From positions 28,584,967 to 28,648,966 of the forward strand of contig NC_056758.1 in NCBI RefSeq assembly GCF_018687715.1: a stretch of DNA of 64,000 bases, in the 5' to 3' direction. Shown one piece after another: positions 45,321 to 58,012 of the stretch. The notes under the pieces are model-generated. The model was given only the letters and a program-made list of their open reading frames with translations, searched no databases and was not told the origin of the DNA. The number at the start of each line of letters is the position of its first letter. The stretch's first letter is position 1. This DNA comes from Carya illinoinensis (Eukaryota > Streptophyta > Magnoliopsida > Fagales > Juglandaceae). Made by a program: the position numbers and the translations under genes.

Positions 45321-45424
45321 GCCGTTCAAACCACAATTGGCTCCTGGGCTTCCGTTCAAACCACAATCGGCTCCTGGGCTTCCGTTCAAACCATAATCGG
45401 CTCCTGGGCTTCCGTTCAAACCAC
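45321..45424 (+). repeat. 30-bp tandem repeat, about 3.5 copies
   Basis: Units start at 45321, 45351, 45381 and 45411 (partial); the core is GGCTCCTGGGCTTCCGTTCA. Copies differ by one or two bases. Translated frames give a repeated SWASVQTT pattern, which by itself is no evidence of a gene. Confidence 0.93.
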
Positions 45425-46582
45425 CAACGCAAAACCACTGGTTGCCGATCTTGGTCATTCCACTGATGATGCTTGGCCCTCAGTCCACCGACGCCTCAGT
45501 CCATTGAAGCCCGCAGATCTGCGGGAGGGTAATTTGTATTCTAGGGTTTAGGAAAAAAATTTTGCCTCTGTTTTACTCAATGTTTTTTTCTCTCTGTATA
45601 GTGAACTGCATTTGGAAACCTAATAGACCGAAATTTGCAAGAAAAAAGTTTGATTAGTATGCTACCTAATAGAAACCCTAGATGCGAAATGAAAAATATT
45701 TACAATATTTAACATGTGTGCATAAATGTATAAAATATTTATGTCCACCCTTCGAGATTAATTTGCATTTGAAATCTCTGTTTAATCATGATGGATACTG
45801 AAATGGTGTTCTGTTTCATGATATTTCTTTCATGATACTAAAATGGTATAGTTGTTTCATGATATTTCTTGTATGATACTGAAATGGTGTTATGTTTCAT
45901 GATATTTCCATTAATGACCAAGTAAAATCATAGTTGTTGAAATTTCCTTACTTTCCATCAAGAAATCGAGATGACTGAATTCTGCATATGAGCAACCATA
46001 TCTACTGGTTGATGCTGAAATGGTGTTCTGTTTCATGATCTTTCCATTAATACGGCGTAAAATAGCAGGTAATTGTTTCGTGTTTGGTTTTTAGCTATTT
46101 GATTTCGAAATGGATATTAGGTATCTTGGTCGCATGATGCACCCCACCCCTCGGGATCCCATTTAATTTGAAATAGAAGCTGAGAATTTTGGTGTATGGC
46201 ATGTATTGTTGTGTAATAATTGACTATAGCTAACCATTTTGCCTCTTCTAGATTTTTGAGATTGGTGACACATCTTAAGGAAAGGTAGAATTTATACTTC
46301 TTACTTAATTCAAGTAGTTAATAGAGTTAATTCTAAGTTACCTCTTAGACTTTATATTTCAAGAAATGGAGTTAATTAAAGCAGTCTGTATCATGATTTC
46401 GTTATTACTTGAAATTTCAGATCAACTACATTTTCACTCAGAAATTTCATTGTGTAAATTTCCAGAATGGTTGTCTTCCATGGTACCATCGACGAATTCA
46501 CTGAACTTGTTCCAGAATGTTTTGTCAACCTTGTTCCATAATGACAAATTTGAACTTGTGTGCAGTGATTGCAGAATCAGTC

Positions 46583-46897
46583 ATGCCATCTACACAATCA
46601 TCATCATCTGCACCTCATGAAAGTGTTTTCGAAACACCCAGTTGTTGGTGTGGTTCGAAAGCACCACTAAAGACGTCGCACACAATGAAAAATCCAGGAA
46701 GGAAATTTTTCGCGTGCCCAAACTATAAAACGGTAAAGCAATAATTCTAATATTGACTTTTATGCTTCATTAAGTGGTCATTTGTAACGATTAAAGGTTC
46801 TTATTGTGTGCAGGGAGAAGCGAGGAAATGTGAATTTTTTTGTTTGGGCAGATATACTGCACTCGCTAGAGGAAAACATTCGTGTAAGATAGAGTAA
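46583..46897 (+). CDS. Small GRF-type zinc-finger protein (uncertain model)
   Basis: Two exons, 46583-46732 and 46814-46897, joined GT-AG in frame: 77 aa. The protein starts MPSTQSSSSAPHESVF and shows the GRF zinc finger: CWCGSKAPLKTSHTMKNPGR, then KFFACPNY and CEFFCLG (Cys-X-Cys-Gly ... Cys ... Cys spacing, with the Asn-Pro-Gly-Arg-Lys-Phe-Phe core). GRF fingers bind DNA or RNA in other proteins. After the stop another frame reads WDDVLVRENEVRNLEDKVRK, a coiled-coil-like stretch that commonly follows GRF fingers in small plant proteins, so a frameshift may have truncated the original. An upstream Met at 46517 is in the same frame. It lies inside the putative Mutator-like element. Confidence 0.55.
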
Positions 46898-48308
46898 AGT
46901 TTGGAAGATGTGGGATGACGTATTGGTGCGCGAGAATGAAGTTCGTAATCTGGAAGATAAAGTACGAAAGCGAGAGACTACTCTTCATAGGGAAAAACAG
47001 AAATTACTATTCTTTATTTATCAAAAAAAAAAAAAAACAGAAATTACTATTCTTGTATTGGGTTGTTGTTTTTGTAATTATTTTGGGTTGGTTTGGATAA
47101 AGTGTATGTAAATAAATATCTAAACTTTGAGTCGTACTTTGGCTCTTTTGATGTAAAGGAGTACTCTAACCTACTGGTTAAAAATTGACTATTTTGTTAA
47201 GGGTTTTGTACCCCAACTAGAATATTTTCCCATGATGTAGAATATGGATGTAATGGATATTAAGTTCAGGCTTGAAATGTGAATTTATTTTTCCATTTCC
47301 TGTTTTGTGGAATTTATGGTGTTCCACTTGGTGCATGCTGGTCCAAAAGTGGTCTTAAATTGTGATAGGTAAACTGCAATTCTTATGGATGTTTTTTTCA
47401 TGGGTTCCGAAATATACACAGGCCTGTCTAGGAGATGAGAATCAGAAATTTCCCTTACCAACAAAAAATTGATCCAACACAATGGCAATATGAAAACAAT
47501 TTCAAATATTTACTAATTAGATTGAATGTCATATACTGCATCTTTACAAACTGATTTGCATCTTTACAAACTGATTTACATTGATGTACATCTTTACAAA
47601 GTGCAAATATGCATCTGCCAAAAAATGCATGGCATATCAATGAACTTGGTCGGCATCAAACTGATTTGCATCAAACTTCACTTGGTCGGCATATCATTTT
47701 CCAGGATCAGCCCAAAAATGTACCAACACTTTCTAACGAGTTTGCTGTTTACTCGTACGGAATACCCTTGCAAGTTCATAAATACACACTTGTAAATAAC
47801 ACCTGGAAATTACCTGCTACTTGTTGAATATGTGGTCTGTCTTGCCAACCCAACATGGAATGATTTTTTTATAAATTTCCATTATAAATTCAAACAAAAT
47901 TAATTACTGAAAATATATTCACATGCCTATATAAACTAAAAACTATAAATAAAGAACCAAATCATAATATTTCCTATAAAATATTCAATCCCAACACATG
48001 CCATACCTGAGCATATACACCAAGTCTCTTCAAGAGGTCCAAAAAATCCAGCACACGTACAAAAAGCCTCAAAAATAGCTCCATACCCGATCCATAGTGG
48101 TCCAAAATATTTCTCATCCCAACATACACAAACTGCAAAATACCCAATCCCAATACTTCCAAAAATGTGTATTCCCATCGGCATATCACTTACTAGTGTG
48201 CATCGACTCGGTCAAACATCTGTACCAAAAAGAATTATATTAAAAACTAAAGTTGTCCCATTTTTCAGTTTTAAAAATTATAAGACTTGATTACCTCAAC
48301 CATGGTGT
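46898..48308. other. Region between GRF ORF and FAR1-type gene
   Basis: 46908-47020 holds the coiled-coil-like tail in a different frame. 47526-47610 has short imperfect repeats of CATCTTTACAAACTGATTT. Nothing else recognised. Confidence 0.5.
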
Positions 48309-50997
48309 TCACGTATTGAAATCACATACCCCATCCACTCTCCCTTGTGGAGTTGATTGTGTAAGAATGCTCTCTTGTGTACCAACACCAACCCCATCAC
48401 CCAGTTCTGGTTCATCTACCAATATTTTCCTTTGAGTCTAAGTTCTAAAAAATTTATAGAAATAAGATTAAGTGCCATAATATTAACCATTCAAGGGTTA
48501 AAAAATAGTGCTGTAAAGTTACCGGTTTTTTTCTCTTGTTTGCTATCTTTTCCACGGGGGGAACCTTCATCTTGCTTGGGGGTCTCCCTTTCCCTCGGAT
48601 GACGTTAGGGTTTAAGATCTTCACACCTGTATCTACGACCACTTTTGGATTTTCCTTCGTTTGTTCGAATGTCGACTCTGGTGTTGAACCTTCACACTTT
48701 TTCTCAAAGTCATCAACAACACGCAGGAAAGCGCTGACTTTTCCATTATCTGAGGAAATTTTGATTGCTAATTTCATACATCGTTTAACCACAACCTCAT
48801 AATTCCATGCATCTGATCTGTCCCGCTGGTCATCGTAACTACTTCTGAGTAATGTGTATCTCCTCTTTATGTCTTTTCTCCAGTGATCCAATACATATAC
48901 ATATGGTATCACATTAATCTTTTTCAACTGCAAAACTCTAAGTGCATGCCTACAAGGAATCCCCCTGGTCTCAAATAGTGCACATGTACATTTTACCTCC
49001 ACTTCTTCTTCATTAAAGTAAACTTCAAAATTTATTGTCTTGATGTGGTCATCAACAGATATTTCATCCAATACATCGTATTTTAGAATACACCCTTGTG
49101 TGCTTACCAACGAACAATTACAACACATTAGCCCCAGCAACTCTTTTTGGACCTCTTTGAACTTTGCATTCATGTATAACTTTTGAAACTATTTCTCAAT
49201 GTTGAAATGAGAAACATAGGGAATTGTTTGGTTCATAGAATTGAAGTCAGCAGTGGTCTCTACCTCAACCTTCTTTTTAAGGGCATTATCAAACTGGTCG
49301 ACGAATTCCTTCAACGTGGTTCCAGAATGGACATACCCATCAAAAAATGCATTCATGCTTTCCGACCTTTTAGTCGTACTCATACCCGCCCAAAATTCAG
49401 TTTTCAAATAAGCTGGAACCCAAAAAGACCTATCCTCGAATAAGGCCTGAAGCCATTTATTGCCAACCAGATCATACTTTCTAAGTAGTTCACCCCAACT
49501 TGCCTCAAATTCTGATGTGGTCTGTGAGTCATATACTGCAAGTTGAATGTCAGTCTTCAACCCCGCTGAGAATTTTGCGTGAGATCCTAGCTTCTCTGGA
49601 AGTTTCCGCATGATATGCCACAGACAATATCTATGACGAGGTTCGGGGAATACAATGGCAATAGCATTCTTCATTGCCCGATCTTGGTCAGTTATGATGG
49701 CGTGGGGGGCCCGACCATTCATACAATCCAACCACATTTGGAACAACCAGACAAAAGTATGTGTGTCCTCAGTTGAAATCAATCACGCCCCTAATAATAT
49801 GGACTGTCCATGATGGTTAACACCAACAAATGGGGCAAAAGGCATCTCGTACCTATTTGTTAGGTACGTAGTATCGAAAGTTACAACGTCACCATAATAT
49901 TCATAAGCTGCTCGACTACGGGCATCAGCCCAAAACACATTTCGTAGCCTACCATCATCATCCAGGTTCATATTAGAAACGAAGCCATCATTCCGGTCTC
50001 TCATTCTTTGGAAATAATGATTAAGGGCTTCGCCACCTCCTTTACCCAACCGTAAATGTCTTGCCTTATCAATTAAATTCTGATAATCTTTCTCTTGAAA
50101 AGTTAAATTCTCATAACCCCCCGCATCAACAACAAGAGAATTAAAATTTTTGTTCATTCTTATTCCGGCTCGATCATTCAGGTCTAGGATCCTTTGGCTA
50201 TATTCGTCTAGAAACTTGTGCGATCGCAACAGTCTGGTTTTCTTGGGGCTCACAGTTATGTAGTTGTGCACATTTTCAACAGTTGTGAAAACCCACTTTT
50301 CATTCTTGCTCAACGTAGCATTTACTCTTGATTTACAATCTGTTCTGGTTGTTGGCCGTGGCTTCGAGATATTACTATTCTTAGGTTGGTACTTTCCGCC
50401 ACGGGCACAACCAACGGTCACATACACAGGCCTCCCCTCATCATCTTTTCTAGTTCTCTGTGTCCGTACACCGAAACCCTCTTGCTTCGCATATTGCTTA
50501 TAGTAGGCCGTCAGCTCTTTCACACTTTCAAACTTCATGCCTGATTTTGGTTCTTCAACCCTCAACTCATCATCTTCGACAATAGTGGTACCCTCCAAAT
50601 CTTCATTTAAGTCGAATAACAACTCTACATTTATTCACAGAATCAATGGATTAGCATGAAAACAATATTACTGAGGACTATAATCAAGGCAAACATATAT
50701 CTAATACCATCGGCATCATGCAAATGTGCATTAGTACTCGGTGATGTACTGCCGACATTTTGTTCGTCAACTGCAGGGGTTGGCACATTTGACGATGACG
50801 GCGCTGCTTGCCTCGGGTCATCCGAATTATAAGCTGGCAGCTATTCAAACAGTACACATTGTAAGTCCAAATGGAATAACTCTACAAAAATTAATCAGGT
50901 TAATTTCTGAAATTTTAAAATTCAAATAGCTCCATACCCGAAATGAAGTATCAAATGGGCTAAAGTCAACAGGATTGGAAGTTGGGGGGCATGACAT
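48309..50997 (-). pseudogene. FAR1-related / MULE transposase-type gene with two in-frame stops
   Basis: Four minus-strand exons: 50997-50938 (MSCPPTSNPVDFSPFDTSF), 50840-50708, 50624-48523 and 48437-48309; 808 codons in one frame, all junctions GT-AG. Domains in order: FAR1 DNA-binding region (FESVKELTAYYKQYAKQEGF, CARGGKYQPKN, TRTDCKSRVNATL), MULE transposase core (VVTFDTTYLTNRYEMPFAPF, ITDQDRAMKNAI, HRYCLWHIMRKLPEKLG, KRSESMNAFFDGYV) and a SWIM zinc finger (CTCALFETRGIPCRHALRVL). FAR1/FHY3 proteins are transcription factors in light signalling derived from such transposases. Two single-base stops break the frame: TGA at 49783-49785 (family usually Gly, after SILLGA) and TAG at 49189-49191 (expected Gln, before FQKLY). 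Everything else is open, so decay is recent or the stops are sequence errors. Confidence 0.88.
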
Positions 50998-52430
50998 CTT
51001 TACATTACATTAAAACCATGCTGCAATAAAAATTAATGCTTTTTTGTCAACTTGCCATTATAAATTTCCCAATTAAACATGAAAGCATAATCAATCATGG
51101 TGCACCAAATTGTAATTTTGACTAAATATGCAATGAAAACCAGATTCAAGTCGTCAAAGCAACCAAACAAAAAAATGAAGCCCCACCGGATCAAACTATT
51201 TGTAGTTTTTTGGTAAACCACCCTCTCTTCTTCGCTTTGTCTTAGCTTTATCTTTTTCTACACTTGTAATAATTTCTTTCACTGTGAGTGAGGCCCCCCA
51301 CCCATATCTACTGGTAAAAAAAAAAAGCTATTTTTCCTCAATCAAGCTTCAATCCAACCACATACAATCAAAGCTACCCCATTAAAACTAAACCCATTTA
51401 CAGCCTCAATATTTATGGGTAGATTCACGTCATTAATTTTCCTACCATATTCTCATTACCACTCTTTAATGAAAGTACATGTACATATAATGCTATAAAG
51501 AAAAGGACCTACTGGTTCAATTAATGCATAATCCTCTCCATGTTGCATGCACTTGCAGGTTCGAAATATCACACCAGATAGTGCCCACAGACAAGATATA
51601 TATACTGAAAGCATAAAACAGCAATATTATTCGAATCAACTCGGTCATACATGGGTTTCTTCCATCAAACAGAGTATAGTTCGAAAGCAGAGGAGAATAA
51701 ATAATCGGTTACCAGATGGGTTTCTTCCACATTCACACGGTACAATTTTTCCCCACATGCCCTAACCCACAATACCCATCTCAGAAACACAAAACGATTT
51801 ACACATCAAACTCATACCAATGTATTGACAAGAAAATGAAAAATATTTACCAACCAAGCTGACCAAACCGTTGGGAAACAGAGCAGCCGAGTCCTTCTCG
51901 CTGGTTTCGTACGTTTATTCAACTCGCAGCAAGTTGCAGTGCTCGGCAGAAGTAGGCACTTTGGAAGCTGGCGTTTCACATGGAGACGCCGGCGCCGGGG
52001 GTTTATTTTCGCGATGGAAAACAGTTGCAGTGCTTGACGACGCCGGGGGGTTATTTTCGAGGTGGGAAACAGTTGCAGTGCCCCGAAATATACCGACCAG
52101 GGAGTGCGGCGATGCGGCAGACGTGGCAGTGCCGATCGGTGGCACTGACGAGACCGACGGCGTAGCCGGGAGGCTCTGGGCAGAGGACGTGCACGCCAGT
52201 CGCTGTCGAGGAAGGAGGGTCTCTGCGGGATGAATTCGAATGGGGCTAAATGAAAAACTGAATTTCAAATGCAATCAAAACGTGCGTTTTGGTTAGGGAA
52301 AAAAAAAATATTTGTAGGGCTGCCACGTAGTGAGTGCAAAGTGTGCACCACTACAGTGGCTTCTCCGTAGAACAGCTCGGGGGGAAATGACTCAATGAGG
52401 GGAATGAGGGCTGAGAGACGGAATGGACCA
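50998..52430. other. Upstream of FAR1-type gene; GC-rich repeats near the end
   Basis: 51000-51840 shows no gene. 51900-52240 is much more GC-rich and may be leader or promoter of the minus-strand gene; it contains a tandem pair (about 51985-52035 and 52036-52082) sharing AACAGTTGCAGTGC and TTATTTTCG. Open frames here look compositional. Confidence 0.45.
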
Positions 52431-52477
52431 AACCGGTTCAGTGGTGTTAGTGAACCAGTCTACATGTCATGTATATA

Positions 52478-54816
52478 TTAGAGCATTCCCATCCGGATCC
52501 CTATAAAATTTTTTATAATTTAACTCAAAATCACATTTCCTCAAATTTATCCTTAAATTTTATTCATCTTCTAAAAATCTCCTACATCTCATTCCCCATT
52601 CCTATTTCTATTCTATAAAATAATATTTTTGTATTTTTTTATTACTTTTTTCTCTCTCTTCCATTTACAATCTTAACTACTAACTCTTTTATCTTATTAT
52701 CTTTTTTTCAAATGACTTTCTACTAAATATTTATATGATTTTGACTATCCAATATAGTATTTTTTTTTTCAAACCGAAATTCGTATTATAAAAATAGTAA
52801 TTTTTTTTTTAATCAGTGTATTTTCTATCATGATGGCCAATTTTTTTTTATTTAGTACTCTTTATCAGTTTCTCTAATGGGGATCCGTAGTCATGTACTG
52901 ATGATAAAATTTTTTGTCATTTTTTGTAACGGTAATATTTTTTGTCCTTTCTCCAATGGTAATATTTGTTGTCTTTTCTCTAACGGTAACTTTTTTTGTC
53001 TTCTCTCAAATGGTAACATCTTTTTATCCTATATGTAACGGTAACTTTTTTCTCTATAAATATGCATTTTGCTAGCATTCACATTTTCACAAACTCAAGT
53101 CTCATTTCTTCCATAGAACCGAAATTCTATTGTATCATTTGATCTCCCACTTCCTTCATCAAATGGTTTGTAACTTCTTTTGCAAATTGTTGACATACGT
53201 ATTCTCTGAAGATGATAGCGATATTCTTAATGAGGAGGCCGATGGACAGTCATCGAGGTATCGTGGCAATCGCCAATATTATAAGGGAGCATCGATATGA
53301 GACACAAAAATGCAAAATGCAGGGAGTACATAACCATCATGTTATAGGATATGGTTAAAAACAAATCAATATAAACTATTATATTAAATACAAAAATATA
53401 ACAGGTTAACCGATTGCCTTTAGTGCATTAGCAACAAACCAACGTTCAAACAAATATTAATGAAATATAAATCACTATCTATATCTTTCAAAGAGTCACA
53501 CCGCATTAGAGGCAATAAACAAAACCAAACTTAAAAGAGCCAAAAAGTCCTAACAATTTCCACCCAAACTTTATGGGGAATATTGCCTTGGTATCAAGTT
53601 TTTTTTATTGCTAATCAAAGATTTTAACCCAACAAACAGAAAGAGAGGAGGCAAAAAATATGGCCATGTATTTTGATTCAATACATGCATTGGAAGAGGG
53701 TAGCCACCATAAATTGTATAGTTTCAGTTTCTATGGGAGATCACATGTTGTTTGATTCCCTTCATCAAACTTTTTGATGTTATAACGAGCAACCCCAATG
53801 CACCAATAAACCAAGCATCCAAACAAACAGCATGCCTAAACAAAGCATCAATTCCAAACCTGCAATTTACACAGTTTTGAGAAGAAAACTGTGATTGTGG
53901 CAACAAAGGACTAATCTGTCTTGGCACTTGATAGTGATACTGGAAATACACTGAGCACTGCCAGTGTTCATCCTAAGAAAGCCTCTAAAGCTTTGTTCAT
54001 GCTCTAAACAATCAACTGGTTAAGATCTTAGTAAAGGAAAAGGGTTTCTCATATTCTATAACAAACCTGTGTATAAACAATTTCTACATATTAAAATAAT
54101 ATTTACAGAGAATAAAATTCCTCATTCAAAAATGCACTGGAAATAAAAACAACAACCGAATAGATGGAGCAAGGATTCAAACGCAATAAACCAACAAAAA
54201 TATGATTAAAAAACCAAACATAAAGATGAATATCAAATAAATCGAAAAAACATCAACAATTTCATGATGCAAGGATTCGGAGCAAGGATTGAGCAATTCG
54301 GCCAAATCGAAAAAACTCCAAATCTTCAACTAAAAATTGAGAATCATATCCCTGTGAAAGATCCAAATTCCACCAAAAAACCCATGTTTTTCTCTTCTCA
54401 AAAATCTCTCACAGACTTGAGGAAGAGAAATGGGTCATGGCGTCAGGACCAACAACAACGGAAAGAAAGAAATAGAGAACCAGAGAAATATGAAATCATG
54501 AAACCACAAAAGATTTTGAAGAGAAACATAAAACCGATGGAGAGTTGCAACCGACAGAGATGCTTTGAGAGGGAGGGGCCAACCATTTATCCTAGCGAGA
54601 GAGAAAAAGACACAGGGGAAGGGGAAATCAGAATGGGGTTTGTTGGGGATGCAAACGCATAGTGAAACAACAAATATAGAGAAACCCTGTACAGATCGTA
54701 AATGGCAACCACAAAATGGGGACGTGGATCGAGAGGGGTTTTTGGGTTAAACCTTAAAAATTTCCTTAAATTTTGAGGATAGGGGAGATATGCAGACCTG
54801 GATGAGAATGCTCTTA
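52478..54816. mobile_element. PIF/Harbinger-like element with TTA target duplication
   Basis: Element 52481-54813 (2333 bp). Left end GAGCATTCCCATCCGGATCC; reverse complement of the right end GAGCATTCTCATCCAGGTCT; 17 of 20 match. TTA occurs on both sides (52478-52480 and 54814-54816), the target duplication typical of PIF/Harbinger. No DDE transposase is present. A 45-codon frame at 53163-53300 (FSEDDSDILNEEADGQSSRY) has an acidic then basic pattern and could be a leftover of a transposon ORF. The element lies 9 bp beyond the Mutator-like end. Confidence 0.8.
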
Positions 54817-55478
54817 GATGCACTTAAATAGTGGCTGCTACGTAGTTTTTTTCTTTGTTTTTTACTTTTTCTCCAAAAGAAAAAATAAATATAACTTCCA
54901 TTTTTGTCATAAAAATTTATCTATACAATCACTTTTATATATTCTTTTATGTACTTTACTAATATCATTAGTTATGTATTAAAAAATAATTAATCCAGTC
55001 AATTATATTAATAGAATACACACAAAATATGAAAAAATAACTCTAGATAACATTACTTCATATATTATTTAGGAGAAATGGTATTTGCAGTCGTGGTTGT
55101 GCAAGTATCGTGCAGTCTTTTTAAAAAAATGAATTAATACGAAACTTATATAAAAAAAATTAATTTTTTTAATAGTAAATCTCACTTTTTTTTAAATAAT
55201 TAAATAATATTTATATATTTTATGATTATAGAATAATGACGCCAATCTGGCCGTACTGAACAACGTCCTAAACTGATTCTTGACGAAGGAGAGGCCACTT
55301 GTCAGCGAGCAAGCCTCTCCAAGAGTCGAGCAAAACCAGGCCCCAGATGGCGCTTCCGAAATCATCCTTAACCTTCTCACATTATGGCAAATTCGCAATT
55401 CCTCCTAAGCCGACAACAACCGGGTGTTCCCTACTAAAAAAGCCTCGTCTTTCTTCTTCCTTCCTTCTTCACAGTTCC
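54817..55478. other. Upstream region of SPATA20-type gene
   Basis: AT-rich to about 55230, then a mixed-composition leader. An open frame continues upstream of the chosen start to 55299, so a longer N-terminus (Met at 55299 or 55347) is possible. Confidence 0.5.
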
Positions 55479-57771
55479 ATGCTCAGAAGACTGCTCCTCT
55501 CTCCCTCCGTCCATCGCTTTCTTTCCCACCCAACTAAATTTCTATCATTTCCTACCCCATACCCTTCTGTTTTTACGTACTTTTCCCCACTTACTTGGCC
55601 TTTCCCGTACATTTTCGCTCGACCCATTTCCTCCCTCAAGTTCCTGGCCATGGCTGAACGACCCTCGACACCAGAATCGCATTCTCGTAAGTACACGAAT
55701 CGTCTGGCTGCGGAGCACAGTCCCTATCTTCTTCAGCATGCCCATAACCCTGTATGTGGGATTAATCTTTTTTTTTTTTTTTCTTTTTATAGTTTGATTA
55801 ATTAATTTTGCTTTGTGCTCAAAGGTAGGAAAATGAAAAAGGATTTATTACATAAGAACTGCACTTAATTGAGCCTAACGATGTTCTTTTTTGGCTTGGT
55901 TGAGATTGGCTTTCCATAATTTCGAATCCGTTAGCTTTGAGATAAGATAATTGTTTTTGCTTCTCTTTTCCTTTGTTTTATCAGCACCCAAACGGTGATA
56001 AGTGGATTGCTTTGTTTTGAATTTTTTGAATTTCGTAGAAGCCGTGGTTTTGTTCTGTAACACGATCTAACTATGATGTAAAGGTTGATTGGTACCCGTG
56101 GGGTGAGGAAGCTTTTGCTGAAGCGCGAAAGAGAGACGTTCCCATCTTCTTGTCAAGTAAATTGTCTCCTTTATTTGTGATAACTGTGCTCTATTCACTT
56201 ATGATATCGGATAGATTAGACTAACGTTTGATTCATTTTATTAATTGATCCTTGATGATGACTGACGCTCTTTCATTCGAAGTTGGATATAGCACTTGTC
56301 ATTGGTTAGAATCTTAGCCCACTTTTGGAGTTTTATGTACCTACTAACCAATATTGTCGAATGATTGCCTTGGACTAATTATTTCTTGTGAAAAAATCCA
56401 AAAGGTGTCATGTTATGGAGGTGGAATCTTTTGAGGATGAAGGGATTGCCAAATTGTTGAATGATTGGTTTGTCAGTATTAAGGTGTGATGAAATTTAAT
56501 TTCGCAGCAATTGTACGTTTCTTTTCTTACTTGCTTTGATCCAGAGGATTTCATTTCTGAATTGGTCAATTTTCTAATTTCGAATATTTCATTACTATAT
56601 CACGTTTGAAGTATTGTCACGTTTTTCTTCCTCCTCCTCCTGTGATTCTTACATTTCAGTGCAACAGGTAGATCGGGAAGAGCGGCCTGATGTTGATAAG
56701 GTGAATGAGTGATCTTATCACTGCATTTTTCAGCAAATTAGTCATTCTTTACGATTTTTCGTTCTCTACCCGATATTCTTTCTTGTTCAATAATTTTTCG
56801 CTAGTCTGGCATACCCAAGGCCAGGGTAAGATTGGGTTGGGATTATATTCAAGTTTCATAAGTATAGAAAAAACAGCTGCTGAATTACATCCTCATGCAG
56901 TTTTTACTTTCACTGCTGCTCTTGGATTTTTGGTGTGGATGTATCTTATTGATGTCTTTTATGAATTTTATTTATAGTTTTGGGCTGAAAGAATTGTTTC
57001 GCTTTCTAGGTATACATGACTTATGTTCAGGCTCTGTACGGTGGTGGAGGTTGGCCACTTAGTGCCTTTCTTTCACCTGATTTGAAGCCGTTAATGGGCG
57101 GAACTTACTTTCCACCAAATGACAAGCACGGGAGACCGGGATTTAAGACCATACTTAGGTGTGAATACAACAGCCCTCGAGATTTGTCATCTTCTCACTC
57201 CCCATGCCCTTTGCGGTGCTGGTGGCCGATATTTTATTATTTTGAGTTCTATTTAGTAACATTCTTTATTGCAACAACAGAAAATTTTGCTTTTAAAAAA
57301 GTAAATTTGTGTTTTTTTTCTTTTGCATGCCACTTTATCAATTTAATGTGCTGTTTCAGAAAGGTGAAGGATGCTTGGGATGTCAAGAGGGATATTCTTG
57401 TTAAGAGTGGAGGCTTTGCTATTGAGCAGCTGGCAGAAGCATTATCAGCTAATGCAAGTTCTAATAAATTACCTGATGGGCTACCACAAAATGCGCTCCG
57501 TTTGTGTGCAGATCAAGTAAGATTTACTCAGAATGAGATCTGCTTTTGCTTATTCTATGACTGAGGTGTTAATTAATTGTGTTGGTAGTGCAGGGCTTTT
57601 ATTTTACTATGAGTTTGTTGTCTTTCTTAAGGTGTTGATTACAGGCTCAAGCACACTATAAATTATGAGTTTTCAAAGTTAGTAAAAAATGTCTTCTGCA
57701 TCCAACCATCCTGCTAGTGCTGAAAAAGAAAAAAAAAAAAAAAAAAGCAGTGATGAATATTAAGCCTGCTC

Positions 57772-57824
<53 letters not shown>

Positions 57825-57961
57825 AAGCATATGCTCAAAAGGGAATGTTTTGTTAAACACATTGACGATATGTTTTTGGAAGAATTACACTTTTACCCCC
57901 CTCAAGTTACCACTCTTTTTTGCAATTTGACCATCAAACTATAAAAATCTTTTATCACCCC

Positions 57962-58012
<51 letters not shown>

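Larger units (their letters stand above)
44965..52471. mobile_element. Putative Mutator-like element with FAR1-type transposase
   Basis: The left end CATGACGTGTAGGTCGGGTT continues with CACTAAAACGCACCGAATCG (44965-45004). The reverse complement of the right end (about 52431-52471) is CATGACATGTAGACTGGTTC, then ACTAACACCACTGAACCGG. With two small gaps they match at roughly three quarters of positions, that is imperfect terminal inverted repeats of about 43 bp. Between them lies a FAR1/MULE transposase gene (minus) and a small GRF zinc-finger ORF (plus). No 8-9-bp target duplication is visible, so the element is old or the boundary is slightly off. Alternatively the TIR similarity is chance and the FAR1-type gene is a host gene. 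Confidence 0.6.

Noticed and set aside
51915..52274. 119-codon Ser/Pro-rich open frame and its antisense
   Set aside because: Openness is explained by high GC and a tandem repeat; it lies in the probable leader of the FAR1-type gene.
54264..54662. 132-codon open frame in the Harbinger-like element
   Set aside because: Composition is low-complexity Lys/Arg/Gln, with no domain and no matching exon structure.
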